In this document: one piece after another, positions 20,496 to 30,298 of the stretch | Layout: each line of letters opens with the position of its first letter | Position numbering within the stretch: the first letter of the stretch is position 1 | Assembly (NCBI RefSeq): GCF_001720585.1 | Contig: NZ_MABH01000163.1 | Location: 1 to 64,000 of the forward strand | Length of the DNA: 64,000 nucleotides | Direction: 5' to 3' | Origin: Cereibacter johrii | GTDB lineage: Bacteria > Pseudomonadota > Alphaproteobacteria > Rhodobacterales > Rhodobacteraceae | The notes under the pieces: generated by a model | Seen by the model: the letters and a program-made list of their open reading frames with translations, nothing else | Databases searched by the model: none | Told to the model about the DNA's origin: nothing | Position numbers and translations under genes: made by a program

Positions 20496-20801
20496 TCAGC
20501 TGCCGAACTGGGGCACGAAGAGGCAGATCGTCTTGCCGTCCGGCCTACCGTCGGTCGTGCAGAGATGAAAGCTGTTGCCCGCCTGTTTCGGCGTCTGCCG
20601 CAGCCGCTCGTCGTCATAGCCGATGATCTCGCCCGTGCGCCGGATCACCCAGCCTTTCGGCCCCGCCGTCACCTCGGTCTCGGCGATCGGGTGGCAGTCG
20701 CGATCCGAGCAGCAGGTGAAGGGATACCAGTCATGGGCGAAAGCGCCCTCGGGCAGGGCGAGGCAGGTCAGGAGGGCGGCGGATCGGAGCGGATGCAGCA
20801 T
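20496..20801 (-). CDS. Small exported Cys-rich protein of unknown function
   Basis: 101 residues. Residues 1 to about 22 form a signal peptide ending AFA, so the mature protein would begin HDWYP. It carries a compact cluster, HDWYPFTCCSDRDCHPI, with three Cys, plus two later Cys (LCTTDG, TICLF) near the C-terminus. I recall similar small proteins in Rhizobiales and Rhodobacterales, but know no function. Disulfide bonds or metal binding are possible. There is no clear Shine-Dalgarno sequence. It is convergent with the FAD oxidoreductase gene. Confidence 0.7.
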   Translation of the reverse strand: MLHPLRSAALLTCLALPEGAFAHDWYPFTCCSDRDCHPIAETEVTAGPKGWVIRRTGEIIGYDDERLRQTPKQAGNSFHLCTTDGRPDGKTICLFVPQFGS

Positions 20802-20891
20802 GGAGGGTCCCCCGGAACGGACGCCGGCGGCCGAAGTCCGGCCGTCAGCCAGCCAACATCGGCGGATCCCTCCAGCTCCCTGGCGGGGCGA

Positions 20892-21710
20892 TCAGCCGAA
20901 GCTCTGCGGATCGGGACCGGTGCGCGTGCCCGCATCGAGGGCGGAAATCGCCGCGTGATCGGCCTCGGTCAGTTCGAAATCAAACAGGTCGAGGTTTTCG
21001 GCCAACCCCGCGCGCCGGGTCGAGCGCGGGATCACCGAGCAGCCGAGCTCGATGTGCCAGCGCAGCACCACCTGCGCGGGGCTGCGCCCCGTGCGCTCGG
21101 CAATCCCGCGGATGGCCTGCGTGTCGAAGGCCATGCCGCGGCCGAGCGGGCTCCAGCTCTGGGTGACGATGCCGCGCTCGGCATGGCCCGCGCGGAGCTC
21201 TGCCTGCTGGAGCATCGGATGCAGCTCGATCTGGTTCAGCACCGGCGTCACCCCGGTCTCGGCGGTCAGCCGGTCGATCTGGTCCAGATCGAAGTTCGAG
21301 ACACCGATCGAGGTGATCCGCCCCTCGTCGCGCAGCCGGATGAGGGCGCGCCAGGTCTCGACATAGAGGTCGCGCTTCGGCGCGGGCCAGTGGATCAGGC
21401 AGAGGTCGAGCCGGTCGAGCCCGAGCCGCCCGAGGCTCTCCTCCACCGCCCGCAGCGCGGGCTCGAAGCCCTGCGCATCGTTCCAGACCTTCGTGGTGAC
21501 GAAGATCTCGTCGCGGGGCAGGCCCGAGGTCCGCAAGCCCTCGCCCAGGCCCTCCTCGTTGCCGTAGATCGCGGCGCCATCGGCCAGCCGGTAGCCCAGC
21601 TCCAGCGCCTCGCGCACCACCTGGGCCGTTTGTTCCTCCGGCACCTGCCAGAGGCCGAAGCCGAGTTGCGGGATCCGGCTCCCGTCATGGAACTCGAGCG
21701 TGGCAGTCAT
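20892..21710 (-). CDS. Aldo/keto reductase
   Basis: 272 residues, typical for the 2,5-diketo-D-gluconate reductase/morphine-type branch. An NADPH-dependent reductase of aldehydes or ketones in the cytoplasm. LGFGLWQVP near 16-24, the catalytic Tyr in AAIYGNEEG, the Lys in FVTTKVWND, the His in LCLIHWPAPK and GVSNFD are all in family order. The ATG at 21710 has GGAGAC before it; the longer reading adds 19 implausible residues. Substrate cannot be predicted. Confidence 0.92.
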   Translation of the reverse strand: MTATLEFHDGSRIPQLGFGLWQVPEEQTAQVVREALELGYRLADGAAIYGNEEGLGEGLRTSGLPRDEIFVTTKVWNDAQGFEPALRAVEESLGRLGLDRLDLCLIHWPAPKRDLYVETWRALIRLRDEGRITSIGVSNFDLDQIDRLTAETGVTPVLNQIELHPMLQQAELRAGHAERGIVTQSWSPLGRGMAFDTQAIRGIAERTGRSPAQVVLRWHIELGCSVIPRSTRRAGLAENLDLFDFELTEADHAAISALDAGTRTGPDPQSFG

Positions 21711-22065
21711 GGCAGTCTCCCTTGTCCTTCGGTGGAAGGAGGATGGGCCGGGCGCGCCGCACGTCAAGGGCGAGGGATGCGGAGGACGGACCAGCGGGGC
21801 GCGTCCCGGGCGCCCCGGTGGGATCTTGCCCGCAGGCGTGCAGCCGAGGGCGATCGGACTGCGGCGGCCGGACGGCCCCCTCGCCGATCAGGGGCCTGCC
21901 GTTCCGGGAGAGCAGGCGACCCTCACGCCTGCCGCCGTCCGGATAGCCTCCTCGCCGATCAGGGGGCTGCTGTTCCGCGAGAGCAGGCGACCCTCATGCC
22001 TGCCACCGTCCGGACAGGGCCGGAGAGGACCGGCCGGCCGCGCCGGTCCGGCCCGGTTACGCCTG
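21711..22065. other. Gene-free region with tandem 71-bp repeat
   Basis: About 355 bases between the 3' end of the hydroxyacid dehydrogenase gene and the 5' end of the aldo/keto reductase gene. It holds a two-copy 71-bp duplication (separate entry). It should also contain the reductase promoter. No coding potential that I trust. Confidence 0.55.
21868..22009. repeat. Tandem duplication of a 71-bp unit with internal hairpin
   Basis: Unit 1 spans 21868-21938 and unit 2 spans 21939-22009, about 87 percent identical by eye, followed by a third start (CCGGACAGG). Each unit contains GCAGGCG-ACCCTCA-CGCCTGC; the stem is perfect in unit 1 and has one G-U pair in unit 2. The compensated change suggests that the hairpin itself is maintained. 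Could be an intergenic repeat family or a doubled terminator. Confidence 0.75.
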
Positions 22066-23052
22066 TCAGAGCATCGAGGGCAGCACCTGATCCGGCGGGC
22101 GGTGGCCGTCGGCGAAGGTCTTGATGTTCAGGATGACCTTCTCGCCCATCTCGATCCGGCCCTCGAGCGTGGCCGAGCCCATGTGCGGCAGGAGGACGAC
22201 ATTCGGCAGCTCGCGCAGGCGGGGATTGATCTCGTGTCCATGCTCGAACACGTCGAGGCCCGCGCCCGCGATCTCGCCCGCGCGCAGCCCGCGCGTCAGC
22301 GCATTCTCGTCGATCACCTCCCCGCGCGAGGTGTTCACGATCACCGCCGTGGGCTTCAGCAGCTTCAGCCGTCGCGCGTTCAGCAGGTGGAAGGTCGAGG
22401 GCGTGTGCGGGCAATTGACCGAGATGATGTCCATGCGCGTCACCATCTGGTCGAGGCTCTCCCAGAAGGTGGCCCCGACTTCGGCCTCGATCTCGGGGCG
22501 CAGGCGCTTGCGGTTGTGGTAATGGATCTGCATCCCGAAGGCCCGGGCGCGCCGCGCGACCGCCTGACCGATCCGACCCATTCCGAGAATGCCGAGCCGC
22601 CGCCCGCGGAGCCGCCCGCCCAGATGCGCCATCGGGGACCAGCCCGGCCAGTCGCCCGACTGCATCTCGGCCAGGCCCTCCGGAATGCGGCGGGTGACCG
22701 AGAGGATCAGGGCCAAGGCCATGTCGGCCGTGTCCTCGGTCACGACATCGGGGGTATTCGACACGAGGATGCCGCGCTGCCGGGCGGAGGCCACGTCGAT
22801 GTGATCCACGCCCGCGCCATAGTTCGCGATCAGCTTCAGCTTGGGCCCGGCCTGCGCCAGCATGTTCGCATCGATATCGTCGGTCAGGCACGGCACCAGC
22901 ACGTCCGCCCGCCCCATCGCCTCGATCAGATCCTCACGCGACATCTGCGTGTCAGGGTCGCGGAGCTCGACCTGAAATAGCTCCTTCATGCGGGCTTCGA
23001 CCACGTCCGGCAGGCGTCGCGTGACGACAACAGTGAGGCGTTCCCCGGGCAT
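22066..23052 (-). CDS. D-2-hydroxyacid dehydrogenase (glyoxylate/hydroxypyruvate reductase-like)
   Basis: 328 residues. NAD(P)-dependent reduction of a 2-keto acid such as glyoxylate or hydroxypyruvate. The cofactor fold has GMGRIGQAVARRA near 160. The catalytic triad lies in VNTSRGEVID (Arg), AGLDVFEHG (Glu) and LLPHMGSATL (His), in family order. The ATG at 23052 has AGGGAGAG directly upstream; the longer frame adds a 99-residue tail of artefactual composition. It is divergent from the SH3-domain protein gene. Confidence 0.92.
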   Translation of the reverse strand: MPGERLTVVVTRRLPDVVEARMKELFQVELRDPDTQMSREDLIEAMGRADVLVPCLTDDIDANMLAQAGPKLKLIANYGAGVDHIDVASARQRGILVSNTPDVVTEDTADMALALILSVTRRIPEGLAEMQSGDWPGWSPMAHLGGRLRGRRLGILGMGRIGQAVARRARAFGMQIHYHNRKRLRPEIEAEVGATFWESLDQMVTRMDIISVNCPHTPSTFHLLNARRLKLLKPTAVIVNTSRGEVIDENALTRGLRAGEIAGAGLDVFEHGHEINPRLRELPNVVLLPHMGSATLEGRIEMGEKVILNIKTFADGHRPPDQVLPSML

Positions 23053-23185
23053 TCTCTCTCTCCCTGCACTTCCAAATCCGGACATGTGGTGGCAAGGTGC
23101 CGCCAAGCGGGGCGCGGCACAAGCCCCGGCAGAGGCAGGACGGCGCGGCATGAAGGCATGTCCGCGCGAAAGGCGGAAAAGAGCG

Positions 23186-23761
23186 ATGGGACGCAGGATC
23201 ACGACGCTCGCGGCGGCGCTGGCGCTGGCACTCTCGGTGGGGGCAACGGGGCAGACCCGTGCGCAGGACGCCGAGGAGCCGTCGGACGATCTCGCGGCCA
23301 TGGCCGCCGAGGCGGCGCCGGCCCCCGATCCCGGCGTGGGGCAGGTCACGAACCTGCCGCTGCCGCGCTATGTCTCGCTCAAGAGCTCCGAGGGCAACGC
23401 CCGCCGCGGCCCCGGCCTCACCCACCGGATCGACTGGGTCTTTACCCGTGCGGGCATGCCGCTCCGCGTGACGGCGGAATACGAGCACTGGCGGCGGGTG
23501 GAGGATTTCGAGGGCGCCGGCGGCTGGGTGCATTATGCGCTGCTGTCGGGGGCGCGGACCGCGATGGTCGTGGCCGAGATGGCCGACCTGCACGAGGATC
23601 CGGCCAGCGGCTCGACCGTGACCGTCCATGCCCAGCGGGGGGTCGTGGTGCGGCTTCTCGAATGCATGCGCGACTGGTGCCGTGTGAGTGCGGACGGCAA
23701 CCGCGGCTGGGTCATCAAGACCGCCCTCTGGGGCGTGGATCCCGACGAGATCCTGCAATAG
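23186..23761 (+). CDS. Exported bacterial SH3-domain protein
   Basis: 191 residues from the ATG at 23186, which follows AAGGCGGAAAAG. An in-frame ATG at 23150 would add 12 basic residues. A signal peptide spans about 1-28 (ITTLAAALALALSVGA, then RAQD). The mature region has two SH3-like modules of the COG3807/SH3_4 type: LKSSEGNARRGPGLTHRIDW near 69-88 and a second from about 130 with RVSADGNRGWVIKTALWGV. Such domains bind cell-wall or protein ligands in the periplasm. No enzyme domain is attached. Confidence 0.85.
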   Translation: MGRRITTLAAALALALSVGATGQTRAQDAEEPSDDLAAMAAEAAPAPDPGVGQVTNLPLPRYVSLKSSEGNARRGPGLTHRIDWVFTRAGMPLRVTAEYEHWRRVEDFEGAGGWVHYALLSGARTAMVVAEMADLHEDPASGSTVTVHAQRGVVVRLLECMRDWCRVSADGNRGWVIKTALWGVDPDEILQ

Positions 23762-23797
23762 CCCCTCCCTCGCCCATCGGTGCCTGACGCCGGGCGG

Positions 23798-23826
23798 CCC
23801 GCCATTCGCGAAGCGCGAATGGCGGG
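23798..23826. repeat. Perfect 13-bp hairpin between SH3-protein gene and groEL
   Basis: CCCGCCATTCGCG and CGCGAATGGCGGG pair perfectly around an AAG loop. It lies 37 bases after the SH3-protein stop and between convergent genes. No U-run follows on either strand, so it may be an intergenic repeat unit or a Rho-independent-like barrier. Confidence 0.6.
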
Positions 23827-23978
23827 GACGAGCATCACCCTGCCCCCCTGCTCCGACAGGCAGCGCATGACCATGTGCAGCCTGACCCTCGACCCGTTCC
23901 GGCGTATGCGGACCCCGGCCCGATCCTCGCCCCGTTCCCGTGGAGGCGCCTCTCGACCTCACCGGCGGAGGCGCATGA

Positions 23979-24003
23979 GAAAGGGGGCCCGGAGGCCCCC
24001 TTT
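23979..24003 (-). terminator. groESL operon terminator
   Basis: GAAAGGGGGCC and GGCCCCCTTTC flank a short CGGA-type loop, starting 28 bases past the groEL stop. Read on the minus strand the stem ends in TTTC, a reasonable intrinsic terminator. Confidence 0.75.
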
Positions 24004-24030
24004 CAATCCGACCGACTTGCGGTGGATGGA

Positions 24031-25758
<1,728 letters not shown>

Positions 25759-25769
25759 TCAGCTCGGGA

Positions 25770-26057
25770 TCAGCTGAGGATCCCCAGGATGTCGCTTTCC
25801 TTCATGATGAGCAGCTCGGCACCGTCGATGGTGACTTCGGTGCCCGACCATTTGCCGAACAGCACGCGGTCGCCCGCCTTCACCGACATGGCGATGAGCT
25901 CGCCCGAATCCTTGCGGGCGCCTTCGCCGCAGGACACGACTTCGCCTTCAGCCGGCTTTTCCTTGGCGGTATCGGGGATGATCAGACCGCCCTTGGTCTT
26001 TTCGTCGCTCTGGACGCGGCGGACCAGCACACGGTCATGCAGCGGTTTGAAAGCCAT
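25770..26057 (-). CDS. groES: 10 kDa co-chaperonin GroES
   Basis: 95 residues. It is the heptameric lid of Gro[17 protein letters not shown] at the N-terminus, the mobile-loop region [17 protein letters not shown] near 17-33 and the C-terminal SDILGILS are standard. I chose the ATG at 26057, which has GGAG upstream. The longer frame runs through the CIRCE operator. Confidence 0.97.
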   Translation of the reverse strand: MAFKPLHDRVLVRRVQSDEKTKGGLIIPDTAKEKPAEGEVVSCGEGARKDSGELIAMSVKAGDRVLFGKWSGTEVTIDGAELLIMKESDILGILS

Positions 26058-26092
26058 CTGAGAACACTCCCTAGGTTCCAGGTTGAATGTGA

Positions 26093-26119
26093 TTAGCACT
26101 CACCCAAGGCGAGTGCCAA
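26093..26119 (-). promoter_or_regulatory. CIRCE operator of groESL
   Basis: TTAGCACTC-N9-GAGTGCCAA matches the CIRCE consensus (TTAGCACTC-N9-GAGTGCTAA) with one changed base. It is the binding site of the HrcA repressor and lies about 35 bases before the groES start, just past the predicted transcription start. Confidence 0.93.
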
Positions 26120-26127
26120 CGACGCGA

Positions 26128-26156
26128 GAGATAAGAAAGCGTCCGGCAGCTGTCAA
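26128..26156 (-). promoter_or_regulatory. groESL promoter, sigma-70 type
   Basis: On the minus strand a perfect TTGACA (26156-26151) is followed after exactly 17 bases by TATCTC (26133-26128). The start of transcription would fall at the edge of the CIRCE element, the usual HrcA repression layout. Confidence 0.8.
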
Positions 26157-26243
26157 CCGGGACCATGCATCAAAATGCACGCTCCGCCTTGGCGCGGGAG
26201 GCGCGGCGTGCCACCTTCTGCCTGCCGTCGCAAGGACCTGAGC

Positions 26244-27230
26244 ATGACCCGCCTCACCTCGATCATCTGCGCCTTCTTCCTCGCCTCCGCGCCGCTGGCC
26301 CATGCCGCCTGCACCGGCACGGACCTCATCGCGGCCCTTCCCCAGCCCGAGCGGGCGGAGCTCGAGGCCCTGGCCGCCAGCCAGCCCTTCTCCGAGGGCA
26401 ACTTCTGGCAGGCCACGCGCGAGGGGCGCGAGGTGACGGTGGCCGGGACCTATCATCTGGGAGACCCGCGACAGGCGGCCCTGCTCGACCGGCTCCGGCC
26501 ACGGATCGAGCAGGCCTCCGCGCTGCTCGTCGAAGCGGGCCCCGAGGAGGAGGCGCGGCTCAAGGAGGCCATGGCCAAGGATCCCTCGATGCTGCTCTCG
26601 GACGGGCCGACCCTGCCCGAGGTGCTGAGCGAGGAGGAATGGCACAGCCTGTCGGATGCGCTGCGCGCGCGGGGCATTCCGCCCGTCCTCGCCTCGAAGT
26701 TCGAGCCCTGGTATGTGTCGATGACCCTCGCCCTGCCGCCCTGCGCCGTCGAGGCGACGCAGAACCCCAATGGGCTCGACAAGCTCGCCATGCGTGCGGC
26801 CGAGACGGCCGGGGTGCCCGTCCGCTCGCTCGAACCCTGGAACACGGTCTTCCAGCTCTTCGCCGAGCTCACCCCCGAAGAGCAGCTGGCCATGATCCGC
26901 ACCGCGCTGCCGCTCGAAGACCGGGTGGAGGATCTGGCCGTGACGCTGGCCGATCGCTACTTTGCGGGCCAGTCGCGCGCCGTCTGGGAATATATGCGGC
27001 TGCAGGCGCACGGGATGCCGGGCTATACGCCTGAGAAGGCGGATGCCGAATTCGCGAAGATGGAAGAGACGCTCATCAGCCGCCGCAACCGCGACTGGCT
27101 GCCGGCGATCGAGGCGGCCGCGGCCGAGGGGCCGGTCGTCGTTGCGGTGGGCGCCCTGCACCTGCCGGGCCGGGAGGGCGTGCTCGCGCTTCTGCGCGAC
27201 GCAGGCTACGACGTGACGCCGCTCGACTGA
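26244..27230 (+). CDS. TraB/GumN-family protein, exported
   Basis: 328 residues from the ATG at 26244. A signal peptide covers about 1-22 (SIICAFFLASAPLAHAA). The family motifs are VAGTYHLGDPRQ near 69-80, where GTxHLGD-type residues may bind metal, and the C-terminal VVVAVGALHLPGREGVLALLR near 296-316. Bacterial TraB/GumN (PF01963) proteins are predicted metalloproteases or hydrolases of the cell envelope. The function of this one is unknown. It is divergent from groESL. Confidence 0.82.
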   Translation: MTRLTSIICAFFLASAPLAHAACTGTDLIAALPQPERAELEALAASQPFSEGNFWQATREGREVTVAGTYHLGDPRQAALLDRLRPRIEQASALLVEAGPEEEARLKEAMAKDPSMLLSDGPTLPEVLSEEEWHSLSDALRARGIPPVLASKFEPWYVSMTLALPPCAVEATQNPNGLDKLAMRAAETAGVPVRSLEPWNTVFQLFAELTPEEQLAMIRTALPLEDRVEDLAVTLADRYFAGQSRAVWEYMRLQAHGMPGYTPEKADAEFAKMEETLISRRNRDWLPAIEAAAAEGPVVVAVGALHLPGREGVLALLRDAGYDVTPLD

Positions 27231-27257
27231 CCCGCAAGCGGCGCCCTTGGCCGGGGA

Positions 27258-27371
27258 TCAGCCGCGCTCGGGCGCTCCGAGAAGACCCGCCACGACGGAG
27301 GCAGGCTTCAGCGAACGGCTGAGTTCGGCCAGAACGAGTTCGTAGGGCATGTGGGCACGCGGGTCGCGCAT
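27258..27371 (-). CDS. Putative 37-residue protein with strong ribosome site
   Basis: A 37-codon frame begins with ATG preceded by AGGAGG at six bases' distance, one of the strongest Shine-Dalgarno sites in the window. The peptide (MRDPRAHMPYELVLAELSRS then a short Leu/Val-rich end) is soluble and of ordinary composition for this genome. I recognise no family. A longer in-frame reading exists upstream but lacks such a site. It sits between, and antisense to, the TraB-like and pyrophosphatase genes. Confidence 0.5.
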   Translation of the reverse strand: MRDPRAHMPYELVLAELSRSLKPASVVAGLLGAPERG

Positions 27372-27635
27372 CGGATCCTCCTGACGGACGGGCGCGGCCG
27401 GCGCCGCACGCTGCAGCGCACCATGCCCTCCCACCGGCGGCGGCACAAATTCCCGCTCGGCACAGCCGGTCTGCCTCTGGCGCAAGGCTGCCGGCCGGCG
27501 TGAGGCATGCGGGAGCGGTGGCGGCGGGCGGCCCCGCGGACATGCTGCATCGCAGCAAAACCGCCGGAGCCGGGCGTGACAAGGCGCCCCGCGGCTTCTA
27601 TAAGGCGGCCAAACTCATCCGCATCGGGAAACATC

Positions 27636-28553
27636 ATGATCAAGGTATTCGGCCACAAGTCCCCCGACACCGACTCGACCGGCTCGCCCATCATCTGGGC
27701 CTGGTATCTGACCGAGGTGAAGGGCACCCCTGCCAAGGCGGTCCTCCTCGGCGAACCGAACACCGAAGCCGCCTTCGTGCTGAAGCACTGGGATCTCGAG
27801 AAGCCCGAGATCATCTCGGACGTGACGGCCGACGACAGCTGCGTGATCGTGGACACCAACAACCCGGCCGAGCTGCCGCCCTCGATCAACGAGGCGAAGG
27901 TGGTGGGCATCATCGACCACCATCTGCTCGTGGGCGGGATCAAGACCAAGGCCCCCATCGAGATCACCGTCCGTCCGCTGGCCTGCACCGCCACGATCAT
28001 GCACGACCTGATGGGTGAGGATCTCGCCCGCGCGCCGCGCGCGATCAAGGGCGCCATGCTCTCCTGCATCCTCTCCGACACGCTGGAATTCCGCTCGCCC
28101 ACCACGACGGCGCACGACCGGGCCGTGGCCGAGAAACTGGCGGCCGAACTGGGCGTCGACATCCCGGCCTATGCGGCCGAGCTCTTCGCCGCGAAGTCGG
28201 ACGTCTCTGCCTTCTCCGATGCCGAGCTCCTGCGGATGGATTCGAAGGAATACGAGATCGAGGGCAAGCAGTTCCGCATCTCGGTGCTCGAGACCACCGC
28301 GCCGCAGGTGCTGCTCGACCGCAAGGCGAGCCTGATGGCCTCGATGCCGGGCGTGGCGCAGGAGGATGGTGCGGATCAGGTGGTGCTCTTCATCGTCGAC
28401 ATCCTGCGCGAGGAAGCGACGCTGCTCGTGCCGAACGACCTCGTGAAGACGCTGGCCGAAAAGAGCTTCGGCGCGACCGTTGCCGGCGACACCGTGGTGC
28501 TGCCGGGCGTCATGAGCCGGAAGAAGCAGATCATCCCGGTCCTCAAGCTCTGA
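27636..28553 (+). CDS. ppaC: Manganese-dependent (family II) inorganic pyrophosphatase
   Basis: 305 residues. It hydrolyses pyrophosphate to phosphate in the cytoplasm. The DHH-family motifs appear in order: FGHKSPDTDS near 5-14, VIVDTNN near 69-75, GIIDHHLL near 91-98 and the C-terminal SRKKQIIPVLKL, which holds the substrate-binding R-K-K. The ATG at 27636 gives the normal N-terminus; the upstream extension is artefactual. It stands as a single gene with a hairpin terminator. Confidence 0.96.
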   Translation: MIKVFGHKSPDTDSTGSPIIWAWYLTEVKGTPAKAVLLGEPNTEAAFVLKHWDLEKPEIISDVTADDSCVIVDTNNPAELPPSINEAKVVGIIDHHLLVGGIKTKAPIEITVRPLACTATIMHDLMGEDLARAPRAIKGAMLSCILSDTLEFRSPTTTAHDRAVAEKLAAELGVDIPAYAAELFAAKSDVSAFSDAELLRMDSKEYEIEGKQFRISVLETTAPQVLLDRKASLMASMPGVAQEDGADQVVLFIVDILREEATLLVPNDLVKTLAEKSFGATVAGDTVVLPGVMSRKKQIIPVLKL

Positions 28554-28614
28554 CCCCGACCGGCCGCCGGCCCTCCGGCGGCCCGCCGCCCCGTCCTGCG
28601 GGAGGGGCGACACC

Positions 28615-28641
28615 GGAGCCCGCCCCATCGCGGGCTCCTTC
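28615..28641 (+). terminator. Terminator after ppaC
   Basis: GGAGCCCGC and GCGGGCTCC form a perfect nine-pair stem around CCCATC, followed by TTC, 61 bases past the ppaC stop. The U-run is short. Confidence 0.55.
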
Positions 28642-28715
28642 GAGATCCGGCCGCACACGGCGCCGGATCTGCCCGCTCACGGCCCCGAGGGGTCGATCCA
28701 GGAAAGGTCCATCGG

Positions 28716-29609
28716 ATGACCCGCATCATCGCCTCGCTCTCGGAGGTTTCCGCCGGCTACAGCGCCCTCTTCTGCGATCTCTGGGGCTGCCTGCATGACG
28801 GCAAGCGCCCCTTCGGCGAGGCGGTCGAGGCCTTGCGCGCCTTCCGCGCAAAAGGCGGCACGGTGCTGCTCATGACGAACGCGCCGCGGCCGAAGCCCTC
28901 GGTCGTCCGCCAGCTCGAGAGCATCGGCGTGCCGGCGGACTGCTATGACGAGGTGACCTCCTCGGGAGACGCGGCCCAATATGCGCTTGTCACTGGCGCG
29001 GTCGGCCGGCGGGTCTACCATCTCGGGCCGGAGAAGGACGAGACCTTCTTCACCGAACTCTCGCCCGACCTGCAGAAGGTGGCGGCGACCGAGGCGCCCA
29101 TCGTCCGCGTGCCGCTGGAAGAAGCCGAGGGCATCGTCTGCACGGGCCTCTTCGACGATCTCACCGAGACGCCCGAGGATTACCGCGCGACGCTGCTCTA
29201 TGCCAAGACGCAGGGGCTGAAGCTGCTCTGCGCCAACCCCGACATCGTGGTGGATTTCGGCCACAAGCGCCTCTACTGCGCGGGCGCCATCGCCGAAGCC
29301 TACGATGCGATGGGCGGCCAGAGCCTCTATTTCGGGAAGCCCCATCCGCCGATCTACGATCTGGCCCGCCGCAGGCTCGAGGCGCTGCGGCCGGGCGTGC
29401 CCGCCGACGAGATCCTCTGCGTGGGCGACGGGATTGCAACCGACATCCGCGGCGCGGTGGCCGAGGGGCTCGACTCGCTCTTCATCACCGGCGGCCTCGC
29501 CGCGACCGTCTTCGGCGAGAATGGCGAGACGCTCGATCAGGACCGTCTCGAGCAATGGCTGGCCGAGGCGGAGCTTTCGCCCACCCTCACCATCTCGCGC
29601 CTGCGCTGA
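28716..29609 (+). CDS. HAD-superfamily class IIA hydrolase (TIGR01459-type, NagD-like)
   Basis: 297 residues. HAD motif I is seen as FCDLWGCLHDG near 18-28, with the second Asp replaced by Trp-Gly as in this subfamily. Motif II lies in LLMTNAPRPK near 50-59, and motif III/IV in LYFGKPHPPIYD near 205-216 and CVGDGIATDI near 234-243. Probably a phosphatase of a small phosphorylated metabolite. The exact substrate of this alphaproteobacterial subfamily is not established. It is followed by a good intrinsic terminator. Confidence 0.85.
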   Translation: MTRIIASLSEVSAGYSALFCDLWGCLHDGKRPFGEAVEALRAFRAKGGTVLLMTNAPRPKPSVVRQLESIGVPADCYDEVTSSGDAAQYALVTGAVGRRVYHLGPEKDETFFTELSPDLQKVAATEAPIVRVPLEEAEGIVCTGLFDDLTETPEDYRATLLYAKTQGLKLLCANPDIVVDFGHKRLYCAGAIAEAYDAMGGQSLYFGKPHPPIYDLARRRLEALRPGVPADEILCVGDGIATDIRGAVAEGLDSLFITGGLAATVFGENGETLDQDRLEQWLAEAELSPTLTISRLR

Positions 29610-29635
29610 AGGCCGTTCTCCGGTTCGCTCTCCCA

Positions 29636-29661
29636 CCCCGCAGCCCCGGCTGCGGGGTTTT
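29636..29661 (+). terminator. Intrinsic terminator after HAD hydrolase gene
   Basis: CCCCGCAG and CTGCGGGG form a perfect eight-pair stem with a CCCCGG loop and are directly followed by TTTT. It lies 26 bases after the stop. Confidence 0.88.
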
Positions 29662-29827
29662 CTCATGGCCGAGAGCTTTGCCGGTCCCTGACCATCGCGC
29701 CGCCCTTTAACCCGAGGGAAATTTTATTGCGGCTTTAGTCGGTGTCGGGAACTTATCTTGCCGCGAAGTCTTGTGCTGCATCGCGGCACGCTTTAGGATC
29801 TGCGCCACAGGAAGAGGGATTCGCCGG

Positions 29828-30271
29828 ATGCTCGACAACATGCCCCGCGGGACGATCTGCATCGAAGACCTCGAGATCGGCATGAGCCGACACCTCCGCA
29901 AGGAAGTGACGGATCGCGACATCGAGCTTTTCGCCGAAGTCTCGACGGACCGGAACCCCGTGCATCTCGATGAGGACTACGCCCGCGACACGATCTTCGA
30001 GGGGCGCATCGCCCACGGGATGCTGACCGCGGGCCTGATCTCGGCCGTGATCGGCGAGCAGCTGCCGGGGCACGGAACCGTCTATCTCGGGCAATCGCTG
30101 AAGTTCCTGGCCCCGGTGCGGCCGGGCGACACGGTGCTGGCCGAGGTGACGGTCACCGCCATCGATCACGCCAAGCGCCGGGTTACGCTTGAAACCCGCT
30201 GTCTGGTGGGCAATACCACCGTCCTGAAGGGCGAGGCGCTGGTGCTGGCGCCGAGCCGGAAATTCGACTGA
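29828..30271 (+). CDS. MaoC-family (R)-specific enoyl-CoA hydratase-like protein
   Basis: 147 residues, single hot-dog domain. The hydratase-2 motif appears as STDRNPVHLDEDYA near 39-52, with the catalytic Asp and His, followed by RIAHGMLTAGLIS near 61-73. PhaJ-type enzymes hydrate trans-2-enoyl-CoA to (R)-3-hydroxyacyl-CoA, linking fatty-acid oxidation with polyhydroxyalkanoate. AGGAAGAGGG precedes the ATG at 29828. It begins a run of co-directional genes with ribF and others, which seem unrelated in pathway. Confidence 0.87.
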   Translation: MLDNMPRGTICIEDLEIGMSRHLRKEVTDRDIELFAEVSTDRNPVHLDEDYARDTIFEGRIAHGMLTAGLISAVIGEQLPGHGTVYLGQSLKFLAPVRPGDTVLAEVTVTAIDHAKRRVTLETRCLVGNTTVLKGEALVLAPSRKFD

Positions 30272-30298
30272 CGGCGGGGTCCCCGCCCGCGGGGACCG

